Part shown: one piece after another, positions 1-7,988 of the stretch | Position numbering within the stretch: the first letter of the stretch is position 1 | How the letters are laid out: each line of letters starts with the position of its first letter | DNA from: Streptomyces sp. NBC_01298 | Lineage (GTDB): Bacteria > Actinomycetota > Actinomycetes > Streptomycetales > Streptomycetaceae | Direction: 5' to 3' | Assembly (NCBI RefSeq): GCF_035978755.1 | Contig: NZ_CP108414.1 | Span: forward strand, 558,001 to 622,000 | Length of the DNA: 64,000 nucleotides | The notes under the pieces: generated by a model | Database searches by the model: none | Told to the model about the DNA's origin: nothing | Seen by the model: the letters and a program-made list of their open reading frames with translations, nothing else | Translations under genes and position numbers: made by a program

Positions 1-105
1 CGGGTTCTCCCGGGTCCATCGATCGCGGTACTCGGGCGTGCACGTCTGCTCGCTCCAACTGCTGCGGACGGCACGGTCGATGTCGGTCAGAAGGAAAGGC
101 GTCAT
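1..105 (-). CDS. YunG-like small protein, 5' part only
   Basis: Only the first 35 codons are in the window; the gene runs off the left edge. The translation starts MTPFLLTDIDRAVRSSW and continues with a TC-TPE-RW-ENP pattern. From memory this resembles the beginning of YunG-family proteins (short cytosolic proteins of unknown function whose N-terminus reads like 'IxxAIxxSWxxxTC...NPxxGQC'). ATG at 105 is preferred because a GAGG Shine-Dalgarno lies 9 nt upstream (115-118 on the complement). The ATG at 114 directly abuts that GAGG, so it is too close to use it. Family assignment is tentative because the conserved GQC segment is outside the window. Confidence 0.5.
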   Translation of the reverse strand, partial: MTPFLLTDIDRAVRSSWSEQTCTPEYRDRWTRENP

Positions 106-170
106 GTCGCTCATCCTCGCAACCGGCACTGACATATATCCATACCCCGGCCGACCGTCCGGTCGGGTCT

Positions 171-219
171 GTCGCGTTCTTGTCAGTCCCGCCGCCGATC
201 GGTCGCGTTCCTGTCAGTC
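171..219. repeat. Two 18-bp direct copies spanning a stop codon
   Basis: GTCGCGTTCTTGTCAGTC at 171-188 recurs at 202-219 with one mismatch, a period of 31 bp. The second copy contains the TCA that is the stop codon of the flavin monooxygenase gene (214-216). The first copy carries the same triplet just downstream of that gene. A 6-bp inverted repeat (CCGACC at 151-156, GGTCGG at 161-166) nearby may be a weak terminator. Confidence 0.7.
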
Positions 220-1335
220 GCACACCGCTCGGCCGTGCGCCGGGTGGGTCCAGAGTCCCTCCCGGGCGAGCAGCGGGAGGACGCCTTCACCGAACCAGTA
301 CGCCTCCTCGAGGTGCGGGACGCCGGAGAGCACGAACTCGTCGATGCCGAGCCGGTGGTACTCGATGATCCGGTCGGCCACCTCCCGGTGTGCTCCCACC
401 AGGGCCGTGCCCGCACCTCCACGGACCAGGCCGATGCCGGCCCACAGGTTGGGCGTGATCTCCAGGTCGTCGGAGCGCCCTCCGTGCAGGGCCCGCATCC
501 GGTGCTGGCCTTCCGATTCGCTGTCGCGCAGGACCGCCTGGACCGATCGGATCGCCTCGGGGCCGAACCCGTCGAGCAGCCGCCGGGCCTCGGCCCACGC
601 CTGCCCGGCGGTGTCCCGGGTGATCACATGGAGCCGGATGCCGAACCGCAGTCGCCGCCCCGCGCGTGCGGCGCGTGCTCGTACGCGGGCCAGCTTCTCC
701 GCCACCTGCACGGGCGGTTCCCCGAAGGTCAGGTAGACGTCGCTGTGGAGTGCGGCGACCTCGATGGCCGCCGGCGACGATCCGCCGAAGTAGACGGAGG
801 GCACCGGGTCGGGCAGCCGGCCGAGCCGGGCGCCCTCCACGCGCAGATGCGATCCGTTGAGATCGACCGACTCGCCGGCCCACAGCCGTCGCACGATCTC
901 CAGGAACTCGCCGGTCCTGCCGTACCGGGCATCCTTCTCCAGGAAGTCACCGTAGGCGCGCTGCTCCCGGCTCTCCCCACCGGTGACGACGTGGAGGAGG
1001 AGCCGGCCCTCCGAGTGCCGCTGGAAGGTGGCGGCCATCTGGGCGGTGAGGGTCGGGGAGACGAAGCCGGGCCGCAGGGCGACCATGAACCGGAGGCGTT
1101 CCGTTTCGCGCGCGAGCATGGCGGTGGTCACCCAGGCGTCCTCGCACCAGGCACCGGTCGGGGTGAGCGCGCCGTCGAAGCCCAGCTGTTCGGCCGCGAC
1201 GGCGATCTGCGCGAGGTAGCGGACGGTGGCGGGCCGCTGTTCCTCCTTGCCGCCCGCGGCCACGTCGTGGCCGCCGCCCACCACGTTGCGGCCGTCGCCG
1301 TACGTGGGCAGGAACCAGTGGAAGGCCAGGGTCAC
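214..1335 (-). CDS. LLM-class flavin-dependent monooxygenase (SsuD-like)
   Basis: This 373-residue luciferase-like (bacterial LLM, FMNH2-dependent) monooxygenase is closest in style to alkanesulfonate monooxygenase SsuD. It begins VTLAFHWFLPTYGDGR, and the core includes 'FMVALRPGFVSPTLTAQMAAT', split by the conserved flavin-site loop, and 'VYFGGSSPAAIEVAA', typical of the C-terminal barrel strands. Such enzymes use reduced FMN from a partner reductase and O2 to oxidise sulfonates, thioethers, N-hydroxy or other small substrates; the substrate is not readable from sequence. The GTG start at 1335 overlaps the stop of the upstream AsnRS-like gene (GTGA), so the two are translationally coupled and probably act in one pathway. 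No flavin reductase is adjacent. Confidence 0.85.
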   Translation of the reverse strand: MTLAFHWFLPTYGDGRNVVGGGHDVAAGGKEEQRPATVRYLAQIAVAAEQLGFDGALTPTGAWCEDAWVTTAMLARETERLRFMVALRPGFVSPTLTAQMAATFQRHSEGRLLLHVVTGGESREQRAYGDFLEKDARYGRTGEFLEIVRRLWAGESVDLNGSHLRVEGARLGRLPDPVPSVYFGGSSPAAIEVAALHSDVYLTFGEPPVQVAEKLARVRARAARAGRRLRFGIRLHVITRDTAGQAWAEARRLLDGFGPEAIRSVQAVLRDSESEGQHRMRALHGGRSDDLEITPNLWAGIGLVRGGAGTALVGAHREVADRIIEYHRLGIDEFVLSGVPHLEEAYWFGEGVLPLLAREGLWTHPAHGRAVCD

Positions 1336-2312
1336 CGTTCGCCCGACCCGATGCGCCGGTTCGGGCCGGAGTCGTGGGCGGCCAGGAGGTCCAGGACGCT
1401 GTCGGCGCCGGCGATGTGCCGTACGAGCCGTTCCAGACCGAGCCCGAAGCCGGCCGTCTGTATCCCGGACCGCTTCTTCCATTCCGCGTACACGTGGTTC
1501 GGCTCACCGCCGAGCAGCCGGGACTGTTCGGAGATCTCGTCCGCGTCCTTCGGCCGGAGCCCTCCCGTGGCCAGTTCACCGTGGCCCGCGGGCAGCATCA
1601 GATCGTAGGTCTCCTGGAGCCCGTCCTCACCCTGCTGGTAGAGCGAATCGCGTACGCCGAGCGGATAGCGGTGGATCCAGAACGGTGAAGTGAATTTCTC
1701 GGTGAGGATCCGCTCCTCGTCATGGGTCAGATCGGTGTTCTGCGGCTCCCGCGGTCCCCTCCCGGCGAGATCGAGCGCCTCGGCGAAGGAAATGCGCGGG
1801 TAGGGGCCGCTCCGCAGGCCGGCCAGGCGCTCCGCGGCCCCGTGCCCCTCCTCCGGGAGGATCGGCGCCAGCTGGCGGGCAAGCCCTCCGAGGATGCCCT
1901 CGGTCACCGTGAACACCTCGTTCGCGTCCACGGCCCGCCACTCCACCACCACCTGAAAGAACGTGTACAGGTGCCTGCCCGAAGTGTCCTCGCCGTCCAT
2001 GAGGAGACGCAGACAAGGGGTGACGCAGTAGACCCGGTCCGCATGTTCGAGAGCCATCTGCTTTTCCACCGAATGACTCACGGGAAGCTGATAGGCCCAT
2101 TTACCCTCGACCGAAACGCGGTCGCCCTCGTCCTTCACGTGCGGGCGCGCCCGGTCCCCGAGGACCGCGACGGAGTGCCGTGCGCCCGGCTCGGCCTGAG
2201 AGGACAGCAGTGCGGGAAGAATTTCCAGGAAATCTTGATCGAGAAGGCTGCGGCGCAAGGCCTGAAGGATCCGGCCGGTCCACTGGTACGACTGCGCGGG
2301 CGAGAAACTCAC
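1332..2312 (-). CDS. Asparaginyl-tRNA-synthetase paralogue, catalytic domain only
   Basis: About 326 residues with a class II aminoacyl-tRNA synthetase core of the Asx type. A motif 2-like segment around 'GRHLYTFFQVVVEWR' and motif 3 'GFGLGLERLVRHIAG' near the C-terminus are visible. There is no N-terminal OB-fold anticodon-binding domain, which genuine AsnRS/AspRS carry, so this is unlikely to be a housekeeping tRNA ligase. Known precedents for such stand-alone cores are the archaeal AsnA-like asparagine synthetases; tRNA-synthetase paralogues also occur in natural-product loci (e.g. the seryl-tRNA synthetase VlmL of valanimycin). I infer that it activates an acid as an acyl-adenylate for amidation or transfer. 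GTG at 2312 was chosen because GGAG lies 5 nt upstream; GTG at 2318 would overlap that site. It is coupled to the monooxygenase downstream. Confidence 0.8.
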   Translation of the reverse strand: MSFSPAQSYQWTGRILQALRRSLLDQDFLEILPALLSSQAEPGARHSVAVLGDRARPHVKDEGDRVSVEGKWAYQLPVSHSVEKQMALEHADRVYCVTPCLRLLMDGEDTSGRHLYTFFQVVVEWRAVDANEVFTVTEGILGGLARQLAPILPEEGHGAAERLAGLRSGPYPRISFAEALDLAGRGPREPQNTDLTHDEERILTEKFTSPFWIHRYPLGVRDSLYQQGEDGLQETYDLMLPAGHGELATGGLRPKDADEISEQSRLLGGEPNHVYAEWKKRSGIQTAGFGLGLERLVRHIAGADSVLDLLAAHDSGPNRRIGSGER

Positions 2313-2659
2313 TATCACTCCGAATCATTCCGGTGAAGTCGTGTCGATTACCGCTCCTCTCTTTTTTGCACCCCACCGGCAAGCCACAAACGCCAACCCG
2401 CCACTATGGCCTGATCCTTCTGCACACCCTTCGGCCTGCGCTCCCTTCGATGCCGGGAAGTGAACAGCGGCCCGATCAGTGCGATCCGTCACGAGAAGGA
2501 GCTCGTCGTCCGGCCCGGGACCTGAAATGGAGAATTCAATTCCTCAGCCCGATCCGGACAGTTTTCACCGGCGTGCCTTTACCCGTTGCCCGCCGAAAGT
2601 CTCCGCGATAGCGTGAGGCATTTCCATGACGGTGCTCTTGTCGAAGCAAGGATGTGCTC
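2313..2659. promoter_or_regulatory. Divergent intergenic region, AsnRS-like / SDR
   Basis: This 347-bp non-coding stretch separates the two divergent starts. It is noticeably less GC-rich than its surroundings, with a T-run around 2362-2367 and an AT-rich patch around 2526-2545. On the plus strand a possible promoter for the SDR is TTGCCC (2586-2591) with a GATAGC-like -10 at about 2607. The -35/-10 match is poor, so this is only a candidate. I see no convincing ORF here. Confidence 0.4.
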
Positions 2660-3433
2660 ATGGCCGAAGTGCGTACGGGTGGCCTCGGATTCTTCGATCT
2701 GGCCGGCAAGGTGGCTGTCGTCACCGGCGGCAGCAGCGGCATAGGGGCCGCGTGCGCCCGGCGTCTCGCCGAGGCCGGAGCCCGGGTGGTCGTCGGCTAC
2801 GACTCCGGCGAGGGCCGCGCGAAAGATCTTCTCGCCGCCCTTCCCGGCGAGGGGCACGTCGCGATACGCATACCGCTCGACGACTCCGCCGCCGTGCGCA
2901 GGGCCGCCGGCCTCGTCGCCGACCGCCACGGTGTGGTCGACGTACTGGTCAACTCGGCCGGCACCACCAAGCAGGTCGCCCATGCCGACCTCGACGGGCT
3001 GACGGACGCGGAGTTCGACCGGATCCTGACCGTGAACGTACGGGGCACCTTCTCCGTGATCCGCGCGTTCACCCCGCTCCTGCGGTCCTCCGGTGACGCG
3101 GTCGTCGCCACCATCTCCTCGATATCCGGCTCCACCGGGCTGGGGAGCAGCATCGCCTACTGCGCCGCCAAGGCGGGCCTGGACGTCATGACCACATCGC
3201 TGGCGCGCGTGCTCGGCCCCCAGGTGCGCGTCTTCAACCTCTCGCCGGCAGCGGTCGACACCGGCTTCGTCCCCGGCCGCGATCCGGCCGCGGTCCGTAC
3301 CCAGGCGGCGTCGGCGCCGCTCCGGATCGCCGCGGACCCGGACGACGTGGCCTGCTCCTTGATCGGCGCCGTCACGTCGCTGCGGCTCAGCACCGGCACC
3401 GTCGTCGTCATCGACGGCGGCGTACACCTGTAG
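2660..3433 (+). CDS. Short-chain dehydrogenase/reductase
   Basis: 257-residue classical SDR that reduces or oxidises a carbonyl/hydroxyl with NAD(P)(H). The nucleotide-binding TGGSSGIG is at about residues 22-29, the structural NSAG follows, and the catalytic Tyr/Lys pair is in YCAAK at about 167-171. The C-terminus ends VVIDGGVHL, as in FabG-like members. ATG at 2660 is preferred over the in-frame GTG at 2654 because AAGGA (2648-2652) is 7 nt upstream of the ATG. It is transcribed divergently from the AsnRS-like/monooxygenase pair and is probably part of the same small pathway. The next gene is convergent and starts only 5 bp beyond the stop. Confidence 0.9.
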   Translation: MAEVRTGGLGFFDLAGKVAVVTGGSSGIGAACARRLAEAGARVVVGYDSGEGRAKDLLAALPGEGHVAIRIPLDDSAAVRRAAGLVADRHGVVDVLVNSAGTTKQVAHADLDGLTDAEFDRILTVNVRGTFSVIRAFTPLLRSSGDAVVATISSISGSTGLGSSIAYCAAKAGLDVMTTSLARVLGPQVRVFNLSPAAVDTGFVPGRDPAAVRTQAASAPLRIAADPDDVACSLIGAVTSLRLSTGTVVVIDGGVHL

Positions 3434-3438
3434 ACCGC

Positions 3439-4383
3439 CTAGCCGCCGGCGAGGAGTTCGCCGATGACGTGGCGGGCGATGGCCGCCATGACCGGGTTCG
3501 TCTCCCGGTAGTAGGTCAGTTCCATGAGGGCGATCGACAGGGCCCAGCCGCGGGCGCGGGTCCACATCGCCCCGTCCGCGTCCAGTGCTGCCCGGAAGGC
3601 GGGGCGGGCGGAGGCCGGGAGGACGTACCAGGCGGCGATCAGGTCGACGGCCGGTTCGCCGAGGCCGGCGCAGCCGAAGTCGATGACGGCGGCGAGCCTT
3701 CCGTCCGCGAGGAGCAGGTTCCCGGGCTGTAGGTCGGCGTGGATCCAGACGGGCGGCCCGGGCCAGGGCCCGGCCCGCAGGGCCTCCTCCCACAGGGCGG
3801 TCGCCGCCCGCGCGTCCAGGCCGGCGTCGGCGCTCGCGCCCAGTTCCGCGATCGCGGTACGGGTCGCGGCGTCCCGGGCCGTCAGGGTCTCGCCGCGGTA
3901 GGAGGCCGGGGCGTCCGCCGGATCGGCCCGGTGCAGTGCGGAGACGAACTCCGCCAGGTCCCGGGCCAGGAGGTCCGGCTCCGCGATCCGGCCGGGTACG
4001 GGGTTCTCGCCGGGGACCCAGCCGAAGACGGACCAGGACCAGGGATAGCCCTCGGCCGGCCGGCCCATGCCGATCGGAGCGGGAATGGCGGCCGGCAGGC
4101 CCGGAGCGAGCCGCGGCAGCCAGACGTGCTCCATGGCCACGTCCCCGGCCGCGCCCGGCGTGCGCGGAAGGCGTACGACCAGGTCCGCGCCCAGCCGGTA
4201 CATCGCGTTGGAGGTGCCGGCGGAGTCGACCCGCTCGACGGGCAGCCCCGCCCACCGCGGGAACTGGCCGGCGATCAGCCCGCGCACGAGGGCGGCGTCG
4301 ATGTCGGGTTCGTCGGCGTGCATTTTCCCGGCGGGGGCTTTCGCGGCTGGGGTCTTCGCGGCCGGGGTCTTCGCGGCGGGCAT
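3439..4383 (-). CDS. Aminoglycoside phosphotransferase-family kinase
   Basis: 314-residue protein of the APH/choline kinase fold. The catalytic loop HADLQPGNLLL (about residue 211) and the metal-binding IDFG (about 232) are intact. The family phosphorylates small molecules such as aminoglycosides, macrolides or amino sugars with ATP; the substrate is not evident. The N-terminus starts with a short AAKTPA tandem repeat (three near copies) before the fold begins, probably a disordered tail. ATG at 4383 has AGGAAGG 5 nt upstream. No resistance or biosynthetic partner is adjacent, so a resistance role is only one possibility. Confidence 0.85.
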   Translation of the reverse strand: MPAAKTPAAKTPAAKAPAGKMHADEPDIDAALVRGLIAGQFPRWAGLPVERVDSAGTSNAMYRLGADLVVRLPRTPGAAGDVAMEHVWLPRLAPGLPAAIPAPIGMGRPAEGYPWSWSVFGWVPGENPVPGRIAEPDLLARDLAEFVSALHRADPADAPASYRGETLTARDAATRTAIAELGASADAGLDARAATALWEEALRAGPWPGPPVWIHADLQPGNLLLADGRLAAVIDFGCAGLGEPAVDLIAAWYVLPASARPAFRAALDADGAMWTRARGWALSIALMELTYYRETNPVMAAIARHVIGELLAGG

Positions 4384-4551
4384 GAGCACCTTCCTGAAAG
4401 ATCCGAAGATCGTGGCCTCCACGGTAACCGCCGTGCCCCCACGCCCCGGAGCCCGGCTCGGCTGGGTGCCGGGCCGGGCTCGGTGGGGGTGTCGGGTGGT
4501 CCTCATGGGGCGGGGATCACGGGGACACCGCGAACCCCACGGGTCGCCGGG

Positions 4552-7500
4552 TCAGGGGGTGAACGTCCAGCGCTGGGCCGGGGTCGTGGCGCAGGCGACC
4601 CGGGTGAGCTTGGTGCCGTTGGCCGTGGCGGAGCCGGCCGGGGTCAGGCACTGGCCGGAGTTGCGCAGGCTGCCGTCCGGGCCGGTCTGCCAGCTCTGGC
4701 CGGAGCTGCCGTTGCAGGTCTGGACGGCGACGGCGGTGGCCGTGGCGGCGTCCAGGCAGACTCCGCCGAGGCCGGTCAGCCGGCCGTCGCCCTGCAGGGT
4801 CCAGCGCTGGTTGGGGCCGCCGTGGCAGCTGTAGAGGGTGGGCTGGGTGCCGGGGGTGGTGGCGCTGCCCGGGAGGTCGACGCAGGTGGCCGAGGCACCG
4901 TTGACCAGGGTGGCGGCCGCGGGCAGCGGGGTCGGGCGGCCGGTGAGGGTGATCTCGGCGGCGCTGGTCCAGGGGCCGCGGCCGCCCGCCTCGGTCAGGG
5001 CCTTGAGGCGGAGGTAGCGGCCCGCTTTGGCGGACAGGGAGACCGACTTGAGGGCCGCCGTGTCGGCGAAGGTGCCGGTGGCCACGGGGGATCCCCAGTC
5101 GGTGGTGGTGTCCGAGACGTAGACCTCGTAGCCGCCGATCCGGCCGTTGACCCCGCCGTCCTGGCGGGGCAGGTAGCCGAGGCCGTCGGCCGTGTAGCGG
5201 GCGCCGAGGTCGATCTGGATCTCGTGCGGGAGCGGCGCGGGGGCGGAGCCGGACCAGGCGGTGTGCCAGATGGTCCCGGTGTTCCCGTCGAAGGCATTGC
5301 GGGCGGCGCCGTTCTCGCCGCTGGTCTCCTGGCTGTCGGCGGAGACCAGGGTCCAGGCCGACTGCGGGACCGGGCTGGAGGTGACCGGGATGGGGTCCGC
5401 GGCCGGGACGGAGGTTCCGGTGGCCGAGACGCTGAACGCGGCCGACTTCGTACCGGTCTTGATCCACAGGATGCCGCCGCGGTCGGCCGCGTCGAAGAAC
5501 CAGCCCGTGGCCGCGGCGTCGTAGGCGGCCTTGCCGGGCAGGCGGGTGAGGGCGGCGCCGTCCACGGTGACCGTGCCGGGCGCGGTGGCCACGTGGAGGC
5601 TGAACTCGTAGCCGCGCGAGGCCGGTTTGCCCGTGTAGCTGCCGGCCGGGGCGGCGACGGACACGCTGACCGTGCCGGAGCCGGAGGCCGGGGCGGTGAC
5701 GTCCACCTGCTGGCGGGCGAAGGCTCCGCTCTGGTGGGCACGGGTGATGCCGTCGTCCTCGTACAGGCTGAAGGAGGTGGCTCCGCGCGGGTGGATGTCG
5801 TAGGTGAGGGTGGAGACGGGCTTCTCCCCCGTGTAGTTCATCTGCGGCCACATCGGGACGATGGCGCCGCCCTTGACGAACAGGGGCAGGGTGTCGAGCG
5901 GGGCCTGGTAGCCGTTGAGCCAGCCCGGCCCGGCGTAGGTCTTGCCCGTCCAGTAGTCCGTCCACGTACCGGCCGGGAGGTAGATGCCGTCGCGCACGGA
6001 GGTGTCGGAGACGACGGGCGCGACGAGGAAGGAGTCACCGGCCATGAACTGGCCGCTGGTCAGGTTGCCGCGCGCCACCGGGTCCTCGGGGTACTCCAGG
6101 ACCATCGCGCGGGTGCTCGGGACGCCGGTCTCGTGCGCGGTCCGGCTCATCGTGTACAGGTACGGCATCAGCCGCATCTTGAGCTGGAGGTACTTGCGGT
6201 TGATCGAGAGGTAGGGCTCCGCGAACCGCCAGGGCTGCTTGTCCTGATAGCCGGCGGTCGGGCCGGTCGCGCCCCAGCCGGACATGGTCATGAAGGCCGG
6301 GGTGAAGGCCTTCCACTGGAGGTCGCGGGCGTACGTCTTGGGGCTGCCGGCGAAGATGCCGTCGACGTCGCCGGTGGCGTAGTTGAAGCCGGAGAGGCCG
6401 GCGCCGGTGACGGCGGGGACGTGCCAGCGCATGTCGTCCCAGGTGCCGTTGGTGTCACCGGTCCAGACGACGGCGTTGCGCTGGGTGCCGGCCCAGCCGT
6501 CGACGGTCCAGACGTAGCGGCGGGCGTCGGAGTTCTTCTCTATGCCGTCGACGGCCTGTTGCACTCCCGAGAAGGCCGTTTTGTAGCCGCCGCCGATCCA
6601 GGCGACGTCGGTCTTCACGCCCCGTGAACCGGCCACCCCCACCTCGTCGTTGATGTTGCCGAGGCCGGTCGAGGTCCACAGGCCGGTCTGGAAGCCCTTG
6701 GCCTTCAGCGCGTCGACCGTGGACTTCAGGGGCGCGGTGTAGCCGCAGCCGTAGCCGTCGTTGGGCAGGAACCAGCCCGAGGGCATGTCGGCGGCGCGGG
6801 CGTCCGTGGCGTAGCCGACGACGTCCGGGGTGGTCTGGTGGCGGAGCCGGTCGTGGTCGCCCTGATAGGTCGGGTTGGACGCGTTGAAGCAGTCGGCGTT
6901 GCCGAGCTCGAAGCCCCACGCCGGAGCCATGAAGGGCTTGCCGCTGACGTCGGTGTAGGCGTCCAGGACGGTTTTGAGGGAGTCTCCGGTGAAGTACCAG
7001 GCGTCGAAGCGCTTTTCGTCGTGGGTGAGGGTGGTGGGCGCGTTGAAGCCGTACGAGCCGGGGGCCCAGGTGTTGCGCATCACGCCGTAGTTGTTGGTCG
7101 ACACGTAGAAGGGCGCGGGGCTGGCGTTGTTGTTCTCGCGCCACTTGTTGTCGACCGCGATCGGGACGGTCTTGCCGCGCAGCGCCCATTCGCCCAGCCG
7201 CAGGCCCGTTCCGTAGAACTGCTCGTCCGTCCCGCGCGCCAGGTACTGGGTGGTCTGGCTGCTGGTCCAGGAGGTGGGCTGGGTCTCCTGCCAGACGAGC
7301 GTGGAGTTGTCGGCCCGGTAGACGGAGAACTGTAGCGGGGCCTTGTTGGCTCGGATGGTCAGGGAACCGGTGGTGATCTTGTAGTACGTACCCGCGTCGG
7401 TCCAGGCGGTGCTCACCGGGCCGAAGTCGGTGGTGGGGGCGAGGTCGGTGCCCGCGGGGTCGTTGGTGAAGGCGCCGTCGGGCGAGAGCCAGAGCCGGAA

Positions 7501-7752
7501 GATGTCGGCGCGGGCGACGACCACCCGGGCCTTGGCCCCGCCGGCGGTTGCGATGGTGAAGGTGTTCCCGGACTGGGTGATGCCGGTGGCGTTGCCCGCC
7601 GTGGCGGGGGCCGGTGCCCGGGCGGCGGCCGAGGCCGGGGAGGAGAGGGATCCGGCGGCGGCCAGACCGGTCACGGCGAGGGCCGCGGCGAGCAGCGCCG
7701 CCACCGGCGCGCGGTGGCGCCGTGGGCTCCTGCGGATGCTGATGAGTCTCAT
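4552..7752 (-). CDS. Secreted GH31 glycosidase with F5/8-type and ricin-B modules
   Basis: 1066 residues. A signal peptide (Arg-rich start, Ala/Leu core, about residues 1-40) precedes a GH31 catalytic region. The nucleophile Asp is likely in the KTDVAWIGGG segment (about 379) and the acid/base Asp in WTGDTNGTWDD (about 430), both matching GH31 spacing. A discoidin/F5-8 type C (CBM32-like) module covers about 795-935 and a ricin B-type (CBM13) beta-trefoil with QRW/QSW repeats about 950-1066. GH31 enzymes are alpha-glucosidases, alpha-xylosidases, alpha-galactosidases or transglycosylases; the modules suggest binding to a polysaccharide or glycan outside the cell. ATG at 7752 has GAGGAG 7 nt upstream. 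Confidence 0.92.
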   Translation of the reverse strand: MRLISIRRSPRRHRAPVAALLAAALAVTGLAAAGSLSSPASAAARAPAPATAGNATGITQSGNTFTIATAGGAKARVVVARADIFRLWLSPDGAFTNDPAGTDLAPTTDFGPVSTAWTDAGTYYKITTGSLTIRANKAPLQFSVYRADNSTLVWQETQPTSWTSSQTTQYLARGTDEQFYGTGLRLGEWALRGKTVPIAVDNKWRENNNASPAPFYVSTNNYGVMRNTWAPGSYGFNAPTTLTHDEKRFDAWYFTGDSLKTVLDAYTDVSGKPFMAPAWGFELGNADCFNASNPTYQGDHDRLRHQTTPDVVGYATDARAADMPSGWFLPNDGYGCGYTAPLKSTVDALKAKGFQTGLWTSTGLGNINDEVGVAGSRGVKTDVAWIGGGYKTAFSGVQQAVDGIEKNSDARRYVWTVDGWAGTQRNAVVWTGDTNGTWDDMRWHVPAVTGAGLSGFNYATGDVDGIFAGSPKTYARDLQWKAFTPAFMTMSGWGATGPTAGYQDKQPWRFAEPYLSINRKYLQLKMRLMPYLYTMSRTAHETGVPSTRAMVLEYPEDPVARGNLTSGQFMAGDSFLVAPVVSDTSVRDGIYLPAGTWTDYWTGKTYAGPGWLNGYQAPLDTLPLFVKGGAIVPMWPQMNYTGEKPVSTLTYDIHPRGATSFSLYEDDGITRAHQSGAFARQQVDVTAPASGSGTVSVSVAAPAGSYTGKPASRGYEFSLHVATAPGTVTVDGAALTRLPGKAAYDAAATGWFFDAADRGGILWIKTGTKSAAFSVSATGTSVPAADPIPVTSSPVPQSAWTLVSADSQETSGENGAARNAFDGNTGTIWHTAWSGSAPAPLPHEIQIDLGARYTADGLGYLPRQDGGVNGRIGGYEVYVSDTTTDWGSPVATGTFADTAALKSVSLSAKAGRYLRLKALTEAGGRGPWTSAAEITLTGRPTPLPAAATLVNGASATCVDLPGSATTPGTQPTLYSCHGGPNQRWTLQGDGRLTGLGGVCLDAATATAVAVQTCNGSSGQSWQTGPDGSLRNSGQCLTPAGSATANGTKLTRVACATTPAQRWTFTP

Positions 7753-7808
7753 GGGGCGGCTCCTCGTGCAGTCCGGACTACGGACACACCTTTTGGCATG
7801 CACCGGGC

Positions 7809-7837
7809 AACATAGCGCCCCGGAGGCCCCATTTGAA
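7809..7837 (-). promoter_or_regulatory. Candidate promoter of the GH31 gene
   Basis: On the minus strand TTCAAA (complement of 7832-7837) is followed after 17 nt by TATGTT (complement of 7809-7814). Each hexamer matches 4/6 to the housekeeping consensus. It would give a 5' leader of about 50 nt to the ATG at 7752. The rest of 7753-7988 shows no gene. Confidence 0.35.
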
Positions 7838-7988
7838 GGAAGTTGCTCGGAATAGCTGGTCAGCGAGCAGCTTTGAGCATGCGGAGCTCTGCCGGTCCTT
7901 CACTCGTATGGCCCACCCGCCCTGCGCGGACCGTCCGGCGCCACGACCCTGAGACGAACTACGGACTTTTCTGGAGGGCCCTGCACTC

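Noticed and set aside
4318..4383. Collagen- or histone-like tail on the APH-family kinase
   Set aside because: The three AAKTPA units are too short for a functional call and look like another small in-frame repeat.
3739..6627. Forward open frame of 962 codons over the kinase and GH31 genes
   Set aside because: It is antisense to two clear genes, with Gly/Arg/Pro/Val-skewed composition typical of a GC-rich shadow and no family pattern.
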